From Deltaproteobacteria bacterium (lineage in GTDB: Bacteria > Myxococcota > Polyangia > Haliangiales > Haliangiaceae), in assembly GCA_018262455.1 (NCBI GenBank), contig JAGSPR010000338.1, positions 1 through 7,586 of the forward strand: a stretch of DNA of 7,586 nt, given 5' to 3'. Shown here piece after piece: positions 7,455 to 7,586 of the stretch; the stretch's first letter is position 1, and each line of letters starts with the position of its first letter. The position numbers and the translations under genes were made by a program. The notes under the pieces are model-generated. The model was not told where the DNA came from. It worked only from the letters and a program-made list of their open reading frames with translations, and did not search any database.

Positions 7455-7586
7455 TCAGGCTGCTCCGAGGGCGGCCGCGATCCGCGCGACCGGCTCGGCG
7501 GGATCGGGAATGAACGTCTTGCCGGTGACGAGCTCGTAGCTCGCGATGTAGCGGCGGGCGGCCTCGAGCCTGATGTCGTCGGGCAT
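7455..7586 (-). CDS. purC: SAICAR synthetase PurC, C-terminal 43 residues only
   Basis: This is the end of phosphoribosylaminoimidazole-succinocarboxamide synthase, which joins CAIR and aspartate, with ATP, to make SAICAR later in the pathway. Only the last 43 codons and the TGA are in the window; the gene continues beyond the right edge. The recognisable part is [17 protein letters not shown], the R-Y-(I/V)-x-x-Y-E-x-(I/V/L)-T-G-K/R-x-F ending common in bacterial and fungal long-form PurC proteins. It is followed by a short Pro/Ala-rich tail. The first codon in the window happens to be ATG but should be an internal Met, because PurC proteins are far longer. Its position directly ahead of purL, with one base between stop and start, supports the assignment. 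Confidence 0.82.
   Translation of the reverse strand: MPDDIRLEAARRYIASYELVTGKTFIPDPAEPVARIAAALGAA
7463..7466 (-). promoter_or_regulatory. Ribosome binding site of purL inside purC
   Basis: On the minus strand GGAG lies nine bases ahead of the purL ATG and within the last codons of purC. Together with the TGACATG junction (stop, one base, start) it supports reinitiation or coupling between purC and purL and fixes the purL start at 7453. Confidence 0.55.

Noticed and set aside
7584..7586. ATG at the right edge on the minus strand as the start of a 43-residue gene
   Set aside because: The peptide matches the C-terminal end of PurC, so this Met should be internal and the gene should extend past the window.

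Overview
The window is GC-rich (roughly two thirds by eye, not computed), with strongly GC-biased third codon positions in the real genes. It carries two almost complete de novo purine biosynthesis genes and the tail of a third, all read on the minus strand, around a small non-purine island. The large single-chain PurL, the Fe-S-type PurF and an FHA/coiled-coil protein in a very GC-rich background suggest a delta-proteobacterial lineage such as Myxococcota. That placement is inference; no rRNA or other marker is present.

Layout from right to left. The C-terminal 43 residues of purC (SAICAR synthetase) end at 7455, and one base later purL begins (7453 to 3389, 1354 aa). The two look like a translationally coupled purC-purL unit. 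At the far left, purF (amidophosphoribosyltransferase, first 417 residues) starts at 1251 and runs off the edge. PurF performs the first committed step of the pathway, PurL makes FGAM from FGAR, and PurC makes SAICAR. All three act in the cytoplasm on the route to IMP.

Between purL and purF lie three genes of alternating orientation. They are a plus-strand FHA-domain/coiled-coil protein (1298-2227), a minus-strand four-helix membrane protein (2228-2662) and a plus-strand multi-helix membrane protein (2833-3360). The genes are packed very tightly. The FHA and membrane-protein stop codons abut as TAGCTA, the second membrane protein and purL converge with 28 bases between them, and purF and the FHA gene diverge with only 28 to 82 bases between starts, depending on which starts are used.

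The only notable regulatory region is about 2663-2892. It holds a start-less but coding-like minus-strand frame that overlaps the four-helix gene by ATGA, a perfect Shine-Dalgarno AGGAGG, and an AT-rich block with a perfect 12-bp palindrome and a good sigma-70-like promoter. That promoter points at an ATG with almost no leader.

I found no mobile elements, CRISPR arrays, tRNA or rRNA genes. No clearly new defence or mobile system is visible. The most unusual items are a roughly 60-residue insertion in PurL, the start-less small frame, and the palindrome/leaderless-promoter arrangement.
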